Shown: positions 1 through 14,100 of the stretch, piece after piece
Layout of the letters: each line of letters starts with the position of its first letter
Position numbering within the stretch: position 1 is the stretch's first letter
Assembly: GCF_003672135.1 (NCBI RefSeq)
Contig: NC_039509.1
Coordinates: forward strand, 5,394,001-5,458,000
Reading direction: 5' to 3'
From: Ooceraea biroi
Lineage: Eukaryota; Arthropoda; Insecta; Hymenoptera; Formicidae
DNA length: 64,000 nucleotides
Notes under the pieces: generated by a model
Told to the model about the DNA's origin: nothing
Seen by the model: the letters and a program-made list of their open reading frames with translations, nothing else
Databases searched by the model: none
Made by a program: the position numbers and the translations under genes

Positions 1-843
1 TAAGGCGCGGCGCCCTCGCCATCGTTCCACCTCCGGGCATAACGCCATCGTTTCTCATAAACGCTCGTTTTCGACCGTCGATCTTCCTGCGTGAGTAGGG
101 CAATCATTTAAATGAACCGTGGATTAGAGATTGGAAAGAATAATTTTAATTAATAATTATATAAATTATATTAATATCAACAAAATCGTGTCTTTTTCCT
201 TTACTCTCTTTCTCTCTCTTGTTTTCCTCTATCCGTCTGATTAATCGTACAGATTTTTGTAAGGCGACTGTTGTGTAATTGTTGTGTAATTGTCGTTAGA
301 ACAGCAGTTTTATGGAAAACAATTGAAACGTCTAGGACATCCGTGTGAATAATCTCGAAACGACAACATTGTCCAGTGCGAGGTGATTGGTTCCTTGTGG
401 ATTATTGAGCTATAAATCAAATTTGATAGCGTCTGACTTGCACGTGCTCACGGATGAGGTGCGCACCTCATTACCGGTATTATCACCTCGTTATCCGACC
501 CCGGATTTCCGTCGTGAGATACTGATCGATTCTGATCTTCGCGTATATATCTTTATGGAAACCGGCGCGTTTTGTAGGACGCAAGAAACGCAAGTCGACA
601 ATTTCGTATTCGCTTCGTTGGTGTCGTCCATTTTTCGCACAATGTTAGAATAGCGTTCTTGAAACGTAACAGTCGAAATAAAACAGGCGAGAGTTCAGAA
701 ATCAAGATGTTATAAGTATAAGTAAAGAAATTGCTTTCATTACGACATAAATGTCGTATTAATTTCAAACATTATTCCACCATACATCACGTTTTTACAA
801 TTGCGTATGTTACAATATTATACGTGGTGCATGATACGTAGTG
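1..843. other. No gene recognised; probable Wnt7 intron
   Basis: 1-90 is GC-rich and flanked at 91-96 by GTGAGT on the plus strand (CTCACGCAG on the minus), so it could be an exon edge. Neither strand gives a recognisable protein, and it does not continue Wnt after LHNNKAGRK. The remainder is AT-rich. Confidence 0.4.
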
Positions 844-1774
844 ACTGACAAGTAACACTACCCAAGTGTCACACGCCGATTTTGATAAGCTTTGAATATG
901 TTGTTGTCTAGGTCAAAATATGAGATACATATTTTTTTATATCGGCCCGTTTTGTCATTAAGGGGGTGAAACACCCTCTTGAAAAAAATCGGGTTTTATA
1001 TTTCTTAACGAATACCGTCGAAACAATAAAACATATAAGAAAAAGTTTTATGGATTCTAATGTACTTTATAACAGTGCAATCAGATTTTTCGAAAATGTC
1101 ATATTTTTCGAAATTCCTTTCCCCCTCCACAATTTTTGAAAATTTTAAAATTTATCTTTCAGCAAAACTTCAAGCATATTTAACGACAATTCAACCATAT
1201 ATGATAAGGTCATATTCTGAAAACGCATTTTTCAAAAATAAGCTAAAAGTACCTCTATATCGCTACATACGCGCCCCGTCCGTATTCTCGTATTTAATAC
1301 GCTAGTTACTCCTGGCAACAGTTTTTTCGCAGAGATAACAATGAAGTCGGGGGATTACTTTTAATTAACAAAATAAGTCAGGTTCTCGCCCTCTGCCGGA
1401 CCCAGAAATGATCAACGTAGAGCTGACAAGAAAATTTTACTTTTTTTATTTTTTTCAATATTTCTAAATTTGTTTGTTTTTTTCTCTATAATTGCATATA
1501 TACTAACATTTCTTATAAATCTGATTGCACTGTTATAAAGTACATTAGAATCCATAAAACTTTTACTTGAAACTTTTTCTTATATGTTTTATTGTTTCGA
1601 CGGTATTCGCTAAGAAATATAAAACCCGATTTTTTTCAAGAGGGTGTTTCACCCCCTTAATGGCAAAACGGACCGATATAAAAAAATATGTATCTCATAT
1701 TTTGACCTAGACAACAACATATTCAAAGCTTATCAAAATCGGCGTGTGACACTTGGGTAGTGTTACCTGTGAGT
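844..1774. mobile_element. Foldback element in the Wnt7 intron
   Basis: Arms of about 245 bp (roughly 849-1092 and 1520-1767) are near-perfect inverted copies: CTACCCAAGTGTCACACGCC on the left matches GGCGTGTGACACTTGGGTAG on the right. The roughly 430 bp between them is AT-rich without a credible gene. The outer ends fade, with no clear target duplication. Non-autonomous DNA transposon or similar. Confidence 0.85.
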
Positions 1775-2036
1775 AGCGGTATGCCGTCATCAAATGTCGA
1801 CGAGCTTAATTTTCGCGCTAAATAATCTCTCTCGCGAGTTACGGTAATTAGTATTGCTTCACGGTAATTAAGATGCTCATTATACATAGTTGTTACTTTA
1901 TGCGGACGCGTATCCTGCGGGTTTAAAAGCAATGCCCGAGTCCGAGCTCCTCTGACGGGAGAGCTGTTGGCTTTTATAAATATCACGAGGATGAAAACGC
2001 AAAAGGAACATCACCGCCGTCGATTATCTCGCTTAC

Positions 2037-2124
2037 CTTTCTTCCAGCTTTGTTGTTGTGAAGGTTCATCAAGCTCCGGGCATCACCCTCTATCTCGCGC
2101 GCGTCCAGAAACCTACGCGCGAAC
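2037..2124 (-). CDS. Wnt7: Wnt7 exon with LMNLHNN motif
   Basis: An 88-bp exon with its acceptor at 2125-2126 (ATGCTAG) and donor GTAAGC at 2036. After one base finishing the arginine codon it encodes FARRFLDAREIEGDARS and then LMNLHNNKAGRK, the Wnt core. It ends in phase 0. The following exon, which should hold the CKCHG and SGSC segment, was not found between 2036 and 1, so that intron is at least 2 kb. A foldback element occupies 844-1774 of it. Confidence 0.94.
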
Positions 2125-5100
2125 CTAGCATTAAATTATAATATTAAAATTCATGCGTATTTAGTGCTCGCTGACGCTTGACGCGTCACGTCTTCGAGGC
2201 AAACTGACGTCGAAAGAGGCGGTCGGAGAATGGGAAGCAGACCGGACGAGAATCAATCAACTATCGGCTTAATCAACGTACCTCATACCATACGTGACGT
2301 CGGCGCTGCAGCCACCCCACTCCCAACCGTTCGGCGGTAATTCCTTCCTGGTCCTGCAAAGGCGCGGCACGATATTAATTGACAATAATTTGCGCGCGTG
2401 TGTCTTGCACACGCATGAAGGACTTCGACTTTATTTACAGCTACCTTACAGCAGGTTCACAACCGCAGGCCGTGATGTTACCGCGACTGCAAGCCGCAGT
2501 CACCGCGTACGTGACGCCGGCTGAGCTTATCGCGTACGTGAAGGCCGCCTCCCTACTACCTGTAAATAAAAGACAATATCGATTTTAGGTTTTCGAGCAC
2601 AAAGACAAAAAGTTGAGGGATACGTATTATAAATTGTACGTCAGCAGGCGGAGAGCTCTAAGTAAACCGAAAATTTTGATTTCGGTTCAAGATATTTCTG
2701 ATAGTTACGCGGAAGTATAATAGTAACGTACGAAAACATTTTCAGCAGACAATATAAAAAATATAAAATTTTTACAATTATATATAATTATTTATTTCTT
2801 TCTTTACGTGAACCTCGTTCTTACAATTCGCTTAAATTCACCATCTTCCTGCGACTGCAAGGTCATAGGTCGTTGAAGCTTGCATTCAACTCGACTACGC
2901 GTCGAGATCAAGGGCCGAATCAGAAGGGCACTGCCTCGGATCGAGCATTTTCATCGCGCGAGTTTCCACTCGCGCTAGACTCCATCGCGTTCGCCATTGC
3001 GCGCAAAGCGTGAGCGCAATTAATTACCCCCGCGCGCCGCGCTCTCGGCTCGTTTACCATGTCGAATGAATTACCGTACGTCCGTTTCCTCGCGATGCTC
3101 ATTTTTCACTCCGTCATCGTCGAGCCGACACCTACGCGCACCGCTCTGTCTCGGCTCTGTCCGACCCGGTTGGCGTTTCACTCTTTCGCCGTCAAACACG
3201 TCCGGCTCTTTAATTCGCGCGTCAGCGTCGCGTCAGTGCGCGCCGCGCGCGATAATCCCTCATGCAGATTCGGTTAACGCCGAATTCATAATGCAAACCA
3301 GTCCTCGCCCGAAGCTCGTTCACTTGTGTGAAACTGGAATTTTTCTTCTCTCTCTTTCTCTCCCTCTTGAATTTTCTCTCGTCTATCTGAGCGTGAAGCA
3401 TCGATCGAACGAGCGCGCGAGTAACTTAAACCCTTCCCAGTGAACAGGAAATGTGCAAGATGCCGGCAAGATGCCGGCAAGATGCCTGCAAAAGGATAGG
3501 GAGATGACGATCAAAGATTGTGCAAAATGCCCCATGCCGTGATGCAGATCGTGACGGTGTTCTTTCCTCTGATTGGTCGGCTGTCATGTGACATGCGCCA
3601 TGTTAATACCGCGTTATTCAAATGTCGTATTTATCCGAAGGTGAAACGAGAACGTTATGTCAATTGCCCATTATAGCGATTCGTAATTTGTATATTTGCG
3701 CATTGTTGTCTAAAAACACGACGATGCGCAGAAGGAATCGCCGCGAAACCGAGAAAAGCACAGAGTGAACGTACTATTGACCGTCTCACGGCCGGGAACG
3801 AAAGAATCGGGCGAGGCTGAGCTGGTAATCACGGGGGATCGTCCTACACGCGCAATTCCGCGATAATATTACTCGAGCCGATATTTGTTATGCACGTAAC
3901 CATAACTCACAAGCTACTGACGCGTGTTGGCGCTCGTGTTATGAAAGTAAATAAGCTCCGCGTGAGCTCGCATCCGCGACTCCTCATTCGGTGCCGCTTT
4001 TACATGCATTTTACGACGCGAGCTCATCGAGCGATCTCCGCGGCCGCAACAATGCGCATCCGCTGAATGGACGCCGAAATAGAGCTGTACTTATCTCCGC
4101 GATATAAAACGACAATAATGGACGCAGTTAAAACGCGGTTATTGTTCTCTCTCTTTTATAATATTGAATTTGAAAGGGTCAAGCCGCTGAGGGCAACGAT
4201 GACACTCTTTTGAGATAGAATATCACTGATGTATTTATAAAGAGTTTCAAACTTATAGCACAATTAACAAAAAAGAAAAGAAACGGAATTCAACTAATTG
4301 TAAGACTCGCTTTCGATTTCTCGAGAATTTCTCCGTCGATTCGCCCGCGATTCTGATTTGAATTCGATTTATAAGTTCATCTCTGTCTCATATTTTGAAA
4401 TCCAGCAACAGCGCTACGGTTTTTGCATTAAAACATTTTTATATTATTAACGGCGATGGGGTCTGATTCTCACGAGTTGGGGGTAGTTTTCATTTCGTTC
4501 TTAGTCCCTTACATTTTCTTATTACGATAAATCCGTAGAGATGCATTCACATTTTCGTGTGCATTTTACATAGGATTTACAGCAAGATTACAGCAAACTT
4601 CGTCAGATTTCATTATCATCGGTTTCCGTATCGCGGTAATTGCGATTTTCTCGAAGAAAATGTTTGTTTTGAGAATCCAAATTTATCTTATTCCCCTCAA
4701 GAGTTCTCTTCACTTAATCAGAAAGAAGAAAATCAACTGCGAAGCAAGTTTGAGGAAAATCCACAAAAATATCCGTTTACGGGAGTGTCGCGTTTTCCGC
4801 AAGCGGCCGCATGGGAATACGTTAAAGAGGGAAGCTGATTGTGCGCGGAGACATGAGCGCATCGGTCAAAAGGTTGATGAATTTATGCCGAGTGTTTATG
4901 TCAAAGGACGGCAGCGGGGCCATCTATTTAGCGTCGGAAGAGCCGGCAAGGAGTAAATTTATCGTTTCGTCGGCATTTACCGCGGCACGGCGACTCTCCT
5001 CTCTCACTCTCTCTCTCTCTCTTTCTCCCCCTATTTCTCGCTTTCTTTTTCTTGCCTCGCCGATGGGCGGAGAGGAAAGAGAGGTGGCCTTTCCATAAAT

Positions 5101-8100
5101 TCATTTCAGCTGTAAAACGCGAACGCGCCAAATGAGCACCGCTTCCATATTAGGGCACGACTCATGGCAATACCGAAGAGTCGTTGTTCATACTGAACGA
5201 GCAATGCGAACGGCGAGAGTAGGCCTCAATCTATTTGCGCCGTATACCTTCTATACACGGTTCTACACGCGTGTGCGTGTGTTTGTATGTCGCGTCAGCT
5301 ATGCACTTATTAACGTCTGAAAATATTGCGGAACGACGGGTAGAACAAGAATGGATTATCCTGCAGGAACGTGAAATAGTGTCCTTGTTGAAATTGACCC
5401 TCGTTCAGCGACTACGTGACCATTAGTCCAATTATATTGATTATTTTAATGTACCTGATTTCTTTTTTTATTCCAAGGTGTGTGTTATGGCTATACTACA
5501 TTTTGCTATTGATGAATTCGCATTTTGTAAATTTGAAAGGTTTAAAATAGACGTTTGAGAAGTGCATGTACGAGAAACGATTGTCAGAAAAAAAGAGCAG
5601 GAACAACATGATCAATAAGTGCGATCAATCATTACGCCACAGAGCATTCTTTTAATTTATATCATCGCGTTTTAAGTGACTCGCGTAATAGCCGCAGAAA
5701 ATTTATAAGCCACCGCATCACCGAACGTGGGCGATTATTTATGGTGATTGCGCAGTGCGAACTCAAATTTAATAATGAGTTTGAACTCATCGCGACCCTT
5801 CGTTTACCTGACCATCTATTTCTCGGCAGTCAGATCATTTCTCGGGCAAGAATATTATATAACGATGATTAAATAAATTTGCACGTACATCACATTTAAA
5901 AATCAGGACCGATTTTATAATAATAATTCACCATCTGCGTTCATCTTGTTTCTTGTTGTAAATTATTAATCGGAAAATCATGATTTATATCTCTCTTTCT
6001 TCAATAGGTGTATAAAATCTATGTAAAATATTTGTCGAGTATTTCTCACGAACTTTTCATCAATATAACGTATGTCGGATTTGAATCAGAATTTTATACT
6101 AAAAATAAGCGTTATTTTAATTAAAAGTAAATACTGTTGTAAACATTATTTGTAAAGATTATTGTTAAATAGTTAAAACATTGTCAGACAAGAAAAGAAA
6201 ATGTAATTAGTCGAGCTAATTAATCGCGAATCTACGAGTTGCCGTTAAACGCTACTGGCACTCAAATTGGCGCGAAATGATCTTGTAACGAGCGCTAAAT
6301 TTCACATTTGTCGCGAAACAGCAGTGAGGCACGACGATAACGTGGATTTCAAATGATGATGCGTCACACATTTGAATCCACTCACCGAGTCTACATCCCC
6401 CTGGTGTTGGTGGCTCGCTCATGCCCGACGCTCCCCGCTATTGCACTTGCCGCGATTTTATGCTCTGCACGTCGATCTTATTAAAGGTAACGAGCCCGAT
6501 CGTATCACGCCGGGCAATAAAGTATTTTCATGTCTATCGGGCAACATTGCCGCGCCATCGAAGTGATACGCTGACCCGTTATTTGCCCTGAGCGAAAGGA
6601 ACAAAGGGGATGATTTAATTCCGACTCTCGTCTGTTTCGAAACGCTTCTAAAGCGAGAGCTTTCCTAGATCCGATGCACGTATCTCATGTTATAGACCGG
6701 TCTAGTAATTCGATCTGTGTATCCAAGTTCTTTCACGTGTATCAGATAATACTCGACGTAATTTAATATTCCACGAGACCCCGAGAGAGCCGGGCGAACT
6801 TTGCGTATAGGCTTACGCGACTGCGTCCAAGTGTTTCTGATCCTCTGTGGTACCATTAATTAATTAGTTGTAACGCGACCAGAGATGCGGCTATCGGAGC
6901 TCATATCGTTTCTAAACTCTTCGCGAGCACGTGTGCGAAATGTGTACGTGCCATGTGCACGTGAACTCTCAGTAAGTGGACGATGAAGAGAGAAAGAGAG
7001 AAACGAGATTATCGCCTTTGGTGAGCGAGCGTGTTCCGGCCACCATGCGGCGATGTGTTTCCGTCTCGTACCCCGTGTCCGACAAGATCTTTATTTCGCC
7101 GTGAGAAAAATTCGCCCGCCCGTACGTGTACCGGGCGGAGTCCTCCTCTCCCTCACGCCCGTCGGCGTCGCGTCGCGGGGTTAAAGATTCGTGCGTGCTC
7201 TGTCTCCCTCGTGCGGGCGTTGTGCTCGCGGAACCTTTTTTTGGCCCGCGGCGTTTGTCACGGGAGGACAGATCGTTCGCGCGACTCGCCCACGCAGCCA
7301 GGTATATCGATGGCAAGCCCATTGGACAGCACCGAGACGAATGAAACGCTTTGAATTTCCTCTTTTTCTTATTGTCCCGCAAACACGAGCCTGTGTATAG
7401 AGCTACGCGATACATGCGCACGTATCGCACAATGTACATGTGAGCCGTTCACGGGCCAAAGTGATTAACTTTACTTTTTGAATTGTTTACAATTTTAGCG
7501 CCAAAGCACTTGATTAATGCTTAACTTTTTATATTGAAAATAAATTTCCTTAATTTCTAAGTAGGTTCAATCGATATTTTATAATCTTTCTTTTAATATT
7601 GTGAAAGTTTTTTCACTTTTATTCTATGTGCTCTATGAGAAAAGATATTCTGTCATAAAGACTAAAGTAGCCAAATTTCACGTTTTATGTATTTTTAAAA
7701 ATGTTATCGTCTAACGCAATTAAAGAGAAGAAATTAATTAAAACAATTGAGCAACGATTTATCAATATAGTACAAGTATGTAATGTAACAAGTAAATCTA
7801 ATGTTGAATGCGACGCAAATAATCTTAACAAAGATTTAACGTAAGGAAAACTAAATTATATTTTAATCAAACCTTTCGAATTCTAGACAATTGTCCATTC
7901 GTCTTTATTTCTGATTGTACATTGTACCAACCACAAATAAGAAGTGAGTCTTGTCGAGAGTACAAGTATCTAAATTCATTTTCTATATTACAACGCACCC
8001 GTTCCCCCTCGCAATTGTAACAGCACGTATACACGTGCATATTAATAAAACTATATCGCAACTCTCACGTGCCCCCCGTTGCTCTTCGTGTATCATATTC

Positions 8101-11100
8101 CGCGAAGCGTTCGCATTAATCAGGATCCCCGCGATAGTATCGCGAGCGCGGATTACGAGGGGGAAGAGATGTATTCGAGTTTGCGGACGAATCGTTTATG
8201 GGAGTCCCTCTCGCTGATTATCTCTCTGCTTACACGGTAGTTACGCGTTATCCGAGCGAAATGTTATCGCTACCGAATCGCTACGCGGGTTCTCCTTTTT
8301 TCTTTTGACTTTCTCGGTCGTTCCGTCGCCCTTTGCTTGCTCCAAACCGGGAAAGGGGCGGACGATTGCCAACGAAGCGCGTCAAATCGAGCATAGGAGA
8401 ATATTTCAGTCAAACATACACGAATCATTCATCTACGCTGTGACGGTTCTTTGCCATTTGTACTCTCGTTTTTTTGAATTTTTCTGTGATTATCGACAAG
8501 TACGATTCATGAACTATCGATATGCGATCGTAAGAAATGCAACTTATCACAACAAAATTACCTTTTTAAAAAAAGGTACAAAAAAGCGCCAAGTATATGC
8601 GCGCGAAGAAAAAAAAGAACTCTAAATTAATGATATCAAAAAATTGCACCAACTGTGAAAATGGGTATTTATGCAAATCAGAAAATCTATTACTTTATTA
8701 TTATCTATTATACTACATACATATATACACATGCATATACGTACATGATATCGACTATGACTGCGGAAGAAGTATTTCAATACAAATAAGTATTTGTTCA
8801 AAATGCTTGGCGCTGCTAAACCGAATCAATATGTTAATTTGCCTTATTCTTTCTTTCTCTCTTGTGGGTGCGTGCGTACATATGTGTGTCCGCGCGCGCG
8901 TGCGTGTGTGTGCGTGATATTAGAATTAAGTATAGAATAAATTCAACTACATTTGTAATATATATTTTACATATGTGTTTCAGCGAATTTTGTTATGTAA
9001 TTTAGATTGTAAAAAAATTATTATAATCTTTAGATTATAAGGATTTAAATATTAATTAATATATTGATTCGGTTTAGCAGCGCCAAGCATTTGGAAAAAA
9101 TACTTATTTGCATTGAAATAATTCTTTCGCATTCGTAGTCGATATCATGTACGTATATATGCATGTGTCTGTATGTAGTATAGATAATAATAAAGTAATA
9201 GATTTTCTGATTTGCATAAATACCCATTTTCAGGGTTGGCACAATTTTTTGATATCATTAATTTAGTAGAGTTCTTTTTTTTCTTCGCGCGCGTATACTT
9301 GGCGCTTTTTTGTACCTTCTTTTAAAAAGGTAATTTTGTTGTGATTTACATTACATGACATTGTATCTTTTACATATTATCTTACTTTTGCGTTTTTATT
9401 TCTTTATCTTTACATTTATGTTTTATTATATAGTTTGTTACTGTCATATTGTTCGAATATATAAAGTGAGTCAATAAAATGGACCCCCAAAAATAATTGT
9501 ATAAAGTTTGGCTGTATGCCAAAAGCTTTTAAACAAAAATAAAGGATTTTAAGAAATCATTTCAGTTTATGTTTTAAGATATTACTTTAAGATTGTTTAT
9601 CATGCATTACTTAACATTTTTTAACAAATTTTCTACAGTTGCAACATGTTCCAAGATATGCAGAAATATATGTAATAAAATGCATTATATCAGAAGTCAA
9701 TTTGTACCTGACATAATATGTTTGATATGAATAATGCTTCAAAAAATATAATTTGTATCTTCTTTACGGCTGAAGTGTTGTAAGGCCACAAGCCGACACG
9801 TACTAAAAGAATTCTGTTTAGTTTATAATACTGTTCTCCTATAAAATCCATTTTTAGCCAAAGTTAAAATACATATACCAGAAGTGATAGCATAGACATA
9901 ACTTTTCTTTCTACGTCTCGATGTTAAATGCATGACATAGACTACTGATTCGAAAATTTGCAGCAAACGTTCTACAACAGTGGTACGGCTATGGACTAAA
10001 TTACGAAGCATTGAATAAATTATGAGGCATTAACAAGTAAGGTACAAATAGTTGAATAAAATAGTTTTTTTTCTGCCTTTTCTTTTCCTCTAATTTTGTA
10101 ATTTAGTAATTTAAAGTAATATAAAAAGAAAGTGTAATAATACATCGAGATAATATCGACAAGTACTGAAATTACTAACATAATGATATATTGCGGGTAT
10201 GGTTTTCTATTCTATAAATCAATAACTTCTTATGTACCTGTATATGTGAACATAGTGTAAAGAAGAATTTTCGTGACTTTCATTCCGACGCGAGACATGA
10301 ATAGTGTTACACATTATAAGTTTAGATTACACATTTCACTCTTTGCACTCGAGAAGCGATCTCAGTCGCGACTCGGTTTGGTGCAGTAAGAATGACGAGT
10401 GAAAGGCGACAAAACTGTTTATGTTTGATTTGGATGCACTTCATAATAAAGCATTGTGTTTATTATTTTTATTATTATTTTATTTAAATAATTATTGTAA
10501 ATTGTTATTATAAATTAATATTATTGTGAGTTGCTAGTACCCTGTCGCCAAAAGACTATCGAGTGCAAAGGATTAAAATGCGTACGTATAGGTAAGAAAG
10601 CGAATATGTATTTTGTGTAAAGTGCAACGGTCAACAAGTGTAAGAATGTAGAAAATGCAAGATACGAGATTATGTGTGGTTAGTTATTAGAAAGAAAACT
10701 AGATATTAAATAGTAATTAAAGTTTAAGGATACAAAATGTACCAACGAGAATAATACTATATACTAATAATACTATTATTATATATTGTAATACTAATAA
10801 TGGGCAGGTGTTAATGATAAAAAAATAGAATAATATTATGAAATATTCGGTTGGAATATTTTCACAAATGCATATTATTGTATAGCAGTGAATGAAAAAT
10901 TGTCTTATAAACACATATTAATAAAGCCTTATCATTTACAGTCAGATTTGTCATTTGTTTCGAATTTAATGCACAAAATAAATTGTAGTGAGATAGGATA
11001 TCGTCAGAATAGCTATCTAAATATAAAAAAATGCTGATATGGTGTTAAAGCTTATAATGCAAATTTTAGAAATATAACTAAATGAATAAATTTAATATTT

Positions 11101-14100
11101 AATTTAATTAGCTGTTTGGCTTCAACTATGTTCAACATGGCTATCGATGCAAAAGCATCCAATGTCCTAATTAAACAGTCGATCAACACGTACGCTCCCA
11201 TTGTCCCTTCTAGAATAAACCGAAGTTTTTAAATTTGTACGGTCACTATCATATATCATATCTATACAATTATATAAAAATACCTACCTTTATTCTTAAT
11301 AACATTAAAGTAATGATAATATAATGATCTTATCCAAATTTATGATCAAGTATATTTGCGTTCAATATATAATATATTATTATTAGTATATAGTATTAAG
11401 TATGAATTAAATGTAAAAACTTAAGCTTCCACGAGTGGAAGGATACGGTCAGTTCTTTGGCACATTACTAACTACTAGAATGTTAGAACAAAAATTGTAT
11501 ACTTGCACGTATCTACGTCGAAGAATGGCTATACATTATATTAAAAAGATTTCGTTAATTGATATAATTAATACATTTCCGATATATTCATTCGTTCAAA
11601 TGTATTTTATTAATATGTATACAACAGAGTACATATACTATATGGTGGATATGTTTTATATTTGTAAAACAAATTCGAATAAATCATAATTATAATTCTT
11701 CTTGCGTATTTTCTTGTTGACTTCGCGTAGAACGCAGAAACATAACATAGGATATCGACATACTCATAAGCTGTAACAAATATTTTTTGTCCCATGACAA
11801 ATATCTTTACACACGAAGAATGAAAATTTAGTGCTATGCGTTCCATACCTTAGCAAAACCTTCTAACGATGCATCAAATATACCTCCAGCTGTTAAAGTA
11901 CTCTTAATGCTACTTCTCTGCATAATAAATAATGTTACTTTCTGTAACCACAGTGGTGCTGTGTACCATTCCGTATTGAATCTGTTAATACGTAACGTTT
12001 AATGTAAACGTAAATTCTTATTTGTGTATTAAATCATCAATTGAAAAATTATTAGTGGGATAAAAAATTGTGTATTTTTAATTGTATATTAATTTTTGTA
12101 GATAATCATCGTGATGGTGTGGATGCAATAGATAGCTCAGAAAAAATATCTAATACTTACGTTGTTCGAAAAATATTTGTGCTGGTGTCTATGATACTTT
12201 GTCCAACATAATTACCTATATATATATAATACAAATGTAAAATTATAAAGATGCTAGTCATTATTAGTTCAAGTACGTCGTTTAAAGGTGTCAACACATG
12301 GAAGAACTAGAACGACCGTTAATGAGATTACGACTTTTCACATTTTAATATTTACATTTGAGATAATAATTAACATTTCTGCATAAATAATACTATATAT
12401 AGTCTTCCAGCATTAATTGCATTTAGACGCTTACATGAAAAACGCTGAAACTCGTAGAAGCTACTCCAAATGTTAATAATATGAAATATAATGTCGCAAA
12501 ACTGTTCGTCAAGATATTGGCCAAACTTTAACAAAAACCCATATTTCTTATGAGTTTATTATTCATTAACATGACTACCGCGCCGGTACCCATTGCACGA
12601 TTGCATGTCTCTTACATAGCGCCGTGCCAGTCAATGGGCGCCGGCTGCGCCCTTGCGTCGCTCAAGCTGACGGTATTGTGCGGCGTAAACGAAAAGGTAA
12701 AGGCCTCGGTAGTCAACGTGTTAACATACACCTTTACACTCGAAACCTTTTGCATGAATTGTTAGGTGTACTCAAAAGAAAAAAACAAAAGCTTTCCAAT
12801 TCTAAAATATCTGTAACAACAACTTAACAACGATACATACGTCCGTTTACAATAAATAAACTAATAACATATGACAAGAATAATTTTTTCCCAAAATTAG
12901 CAGTGATTGAAGAATAATATGGAGGAAGGTTGCGAGAGCAAAAGTCGAAGTTATAGTGTATCAATACCAACTCCACAGCTCTGCGATGGAGATATACTGC
13001 GTGAATTAATCTCTCATATAGTATATGCTGTCGAATATCTTTTGACATTTGTAATATTGTTTTGTCAAATATGTGCTCTATTCGATAGCTACGTAAAAAG
13101 TAAGATAATACATAATATAAAAATTATACTTATTGATGACACAACGCATATACAATTCATTTAAGCACATCTTTAAGGTAAATTAATTAACTTCGCTTAT
13201 TACGCTTTAAAGGGGTTTAAGGGGGTTAAAGGAGTTAAAGAATACAGCCTGATATTTACCTGGCAACTTCAAATATGGCACAATTATGTAATACATATGC
13301 TATAAGCATTGTTGCAATAGCTGCTATTGTTATACAGCCAACATAAACGAACATGAAAGTATGTATTAAAATGGCAAAGAAATATCTTTCTTGATCGACG
13401 AAGTATTCTACTATAATCGGTAACCATAACGGCCGTGATTCATTCAGTGGTATAATTGCATCAAGTATAAATGATATAGAAGACAGTATGATTATGCCCA
13501 TGCCAATAACAATACCTATGACTGAAGTATGTCCGATTCATCATATAATTCAATATATACATATACATATATATTGTATATACATATATAGATATGGGAG
13601 AGGAAGAAGTATGTGTTATAAATTTAAAATTTATCATGAAAGAGGTTTCTTTATTCTAAATGTTTAAATATTATATGATATAAACGTTCTGTCACTTCTA
13701 AGAGAAATTTTACAAAAAGGAAACTTAAATATATCGCAGAATTTGTTTACAATTATTCAAGACTAGTTGTGTGTGTGTGTGTGTGTGTGTCAGGTTAGAC
13801 TATCCTTATACATTTTAAATATTAAACTAGAATTTCTGTACTATAGGAGATTTTAATTGTTATATAAAATATATAATTTTTATATATTTTATATAACAAT
13901 AAAATATAATATATACAATAATATATTAAAGGAGATAATTAAACTATAATAGTGTGCTGACGTGTGATTTTCATTCTTACGCATAAAAGTGATGGTATGG
14001 AATCTTGCGTTGCATGCATACTTTTGTATTATGTCCAATTCCGCCTGATTTTTCAATATTGTCCAATCGTAGCGGACTCTATTAAAGATATACTTAATCT

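Larger units (their letters stand above)
2560..8545. other. Wnt7 intron, 3' part, no exon recognised
   Basis: Intronic with respect to Wnt7. Open frames here are short and look random. Recognisable contents are a short tandem repeat (3455-3489), a CT tract (4993-5027) and GC-richer blocks near 2900-3300 and 6960-7440 without coding character I can support. Confidence 0.6.

Noticed and set aside
1..90. Possible next Wnt7 exon at the window edge
   Set aside because: The minus-strand reading after CTCACGCAG does not continue the Wnt sequence after LHNNKAGRK in any frame, and the plus-strand reading is also unrecognisable.
12550..12765. 71-codon plus-strand open frame
   Set aside because: It coincides with the GC-rich MITE in OR intron 5 and has no recognisable protein.
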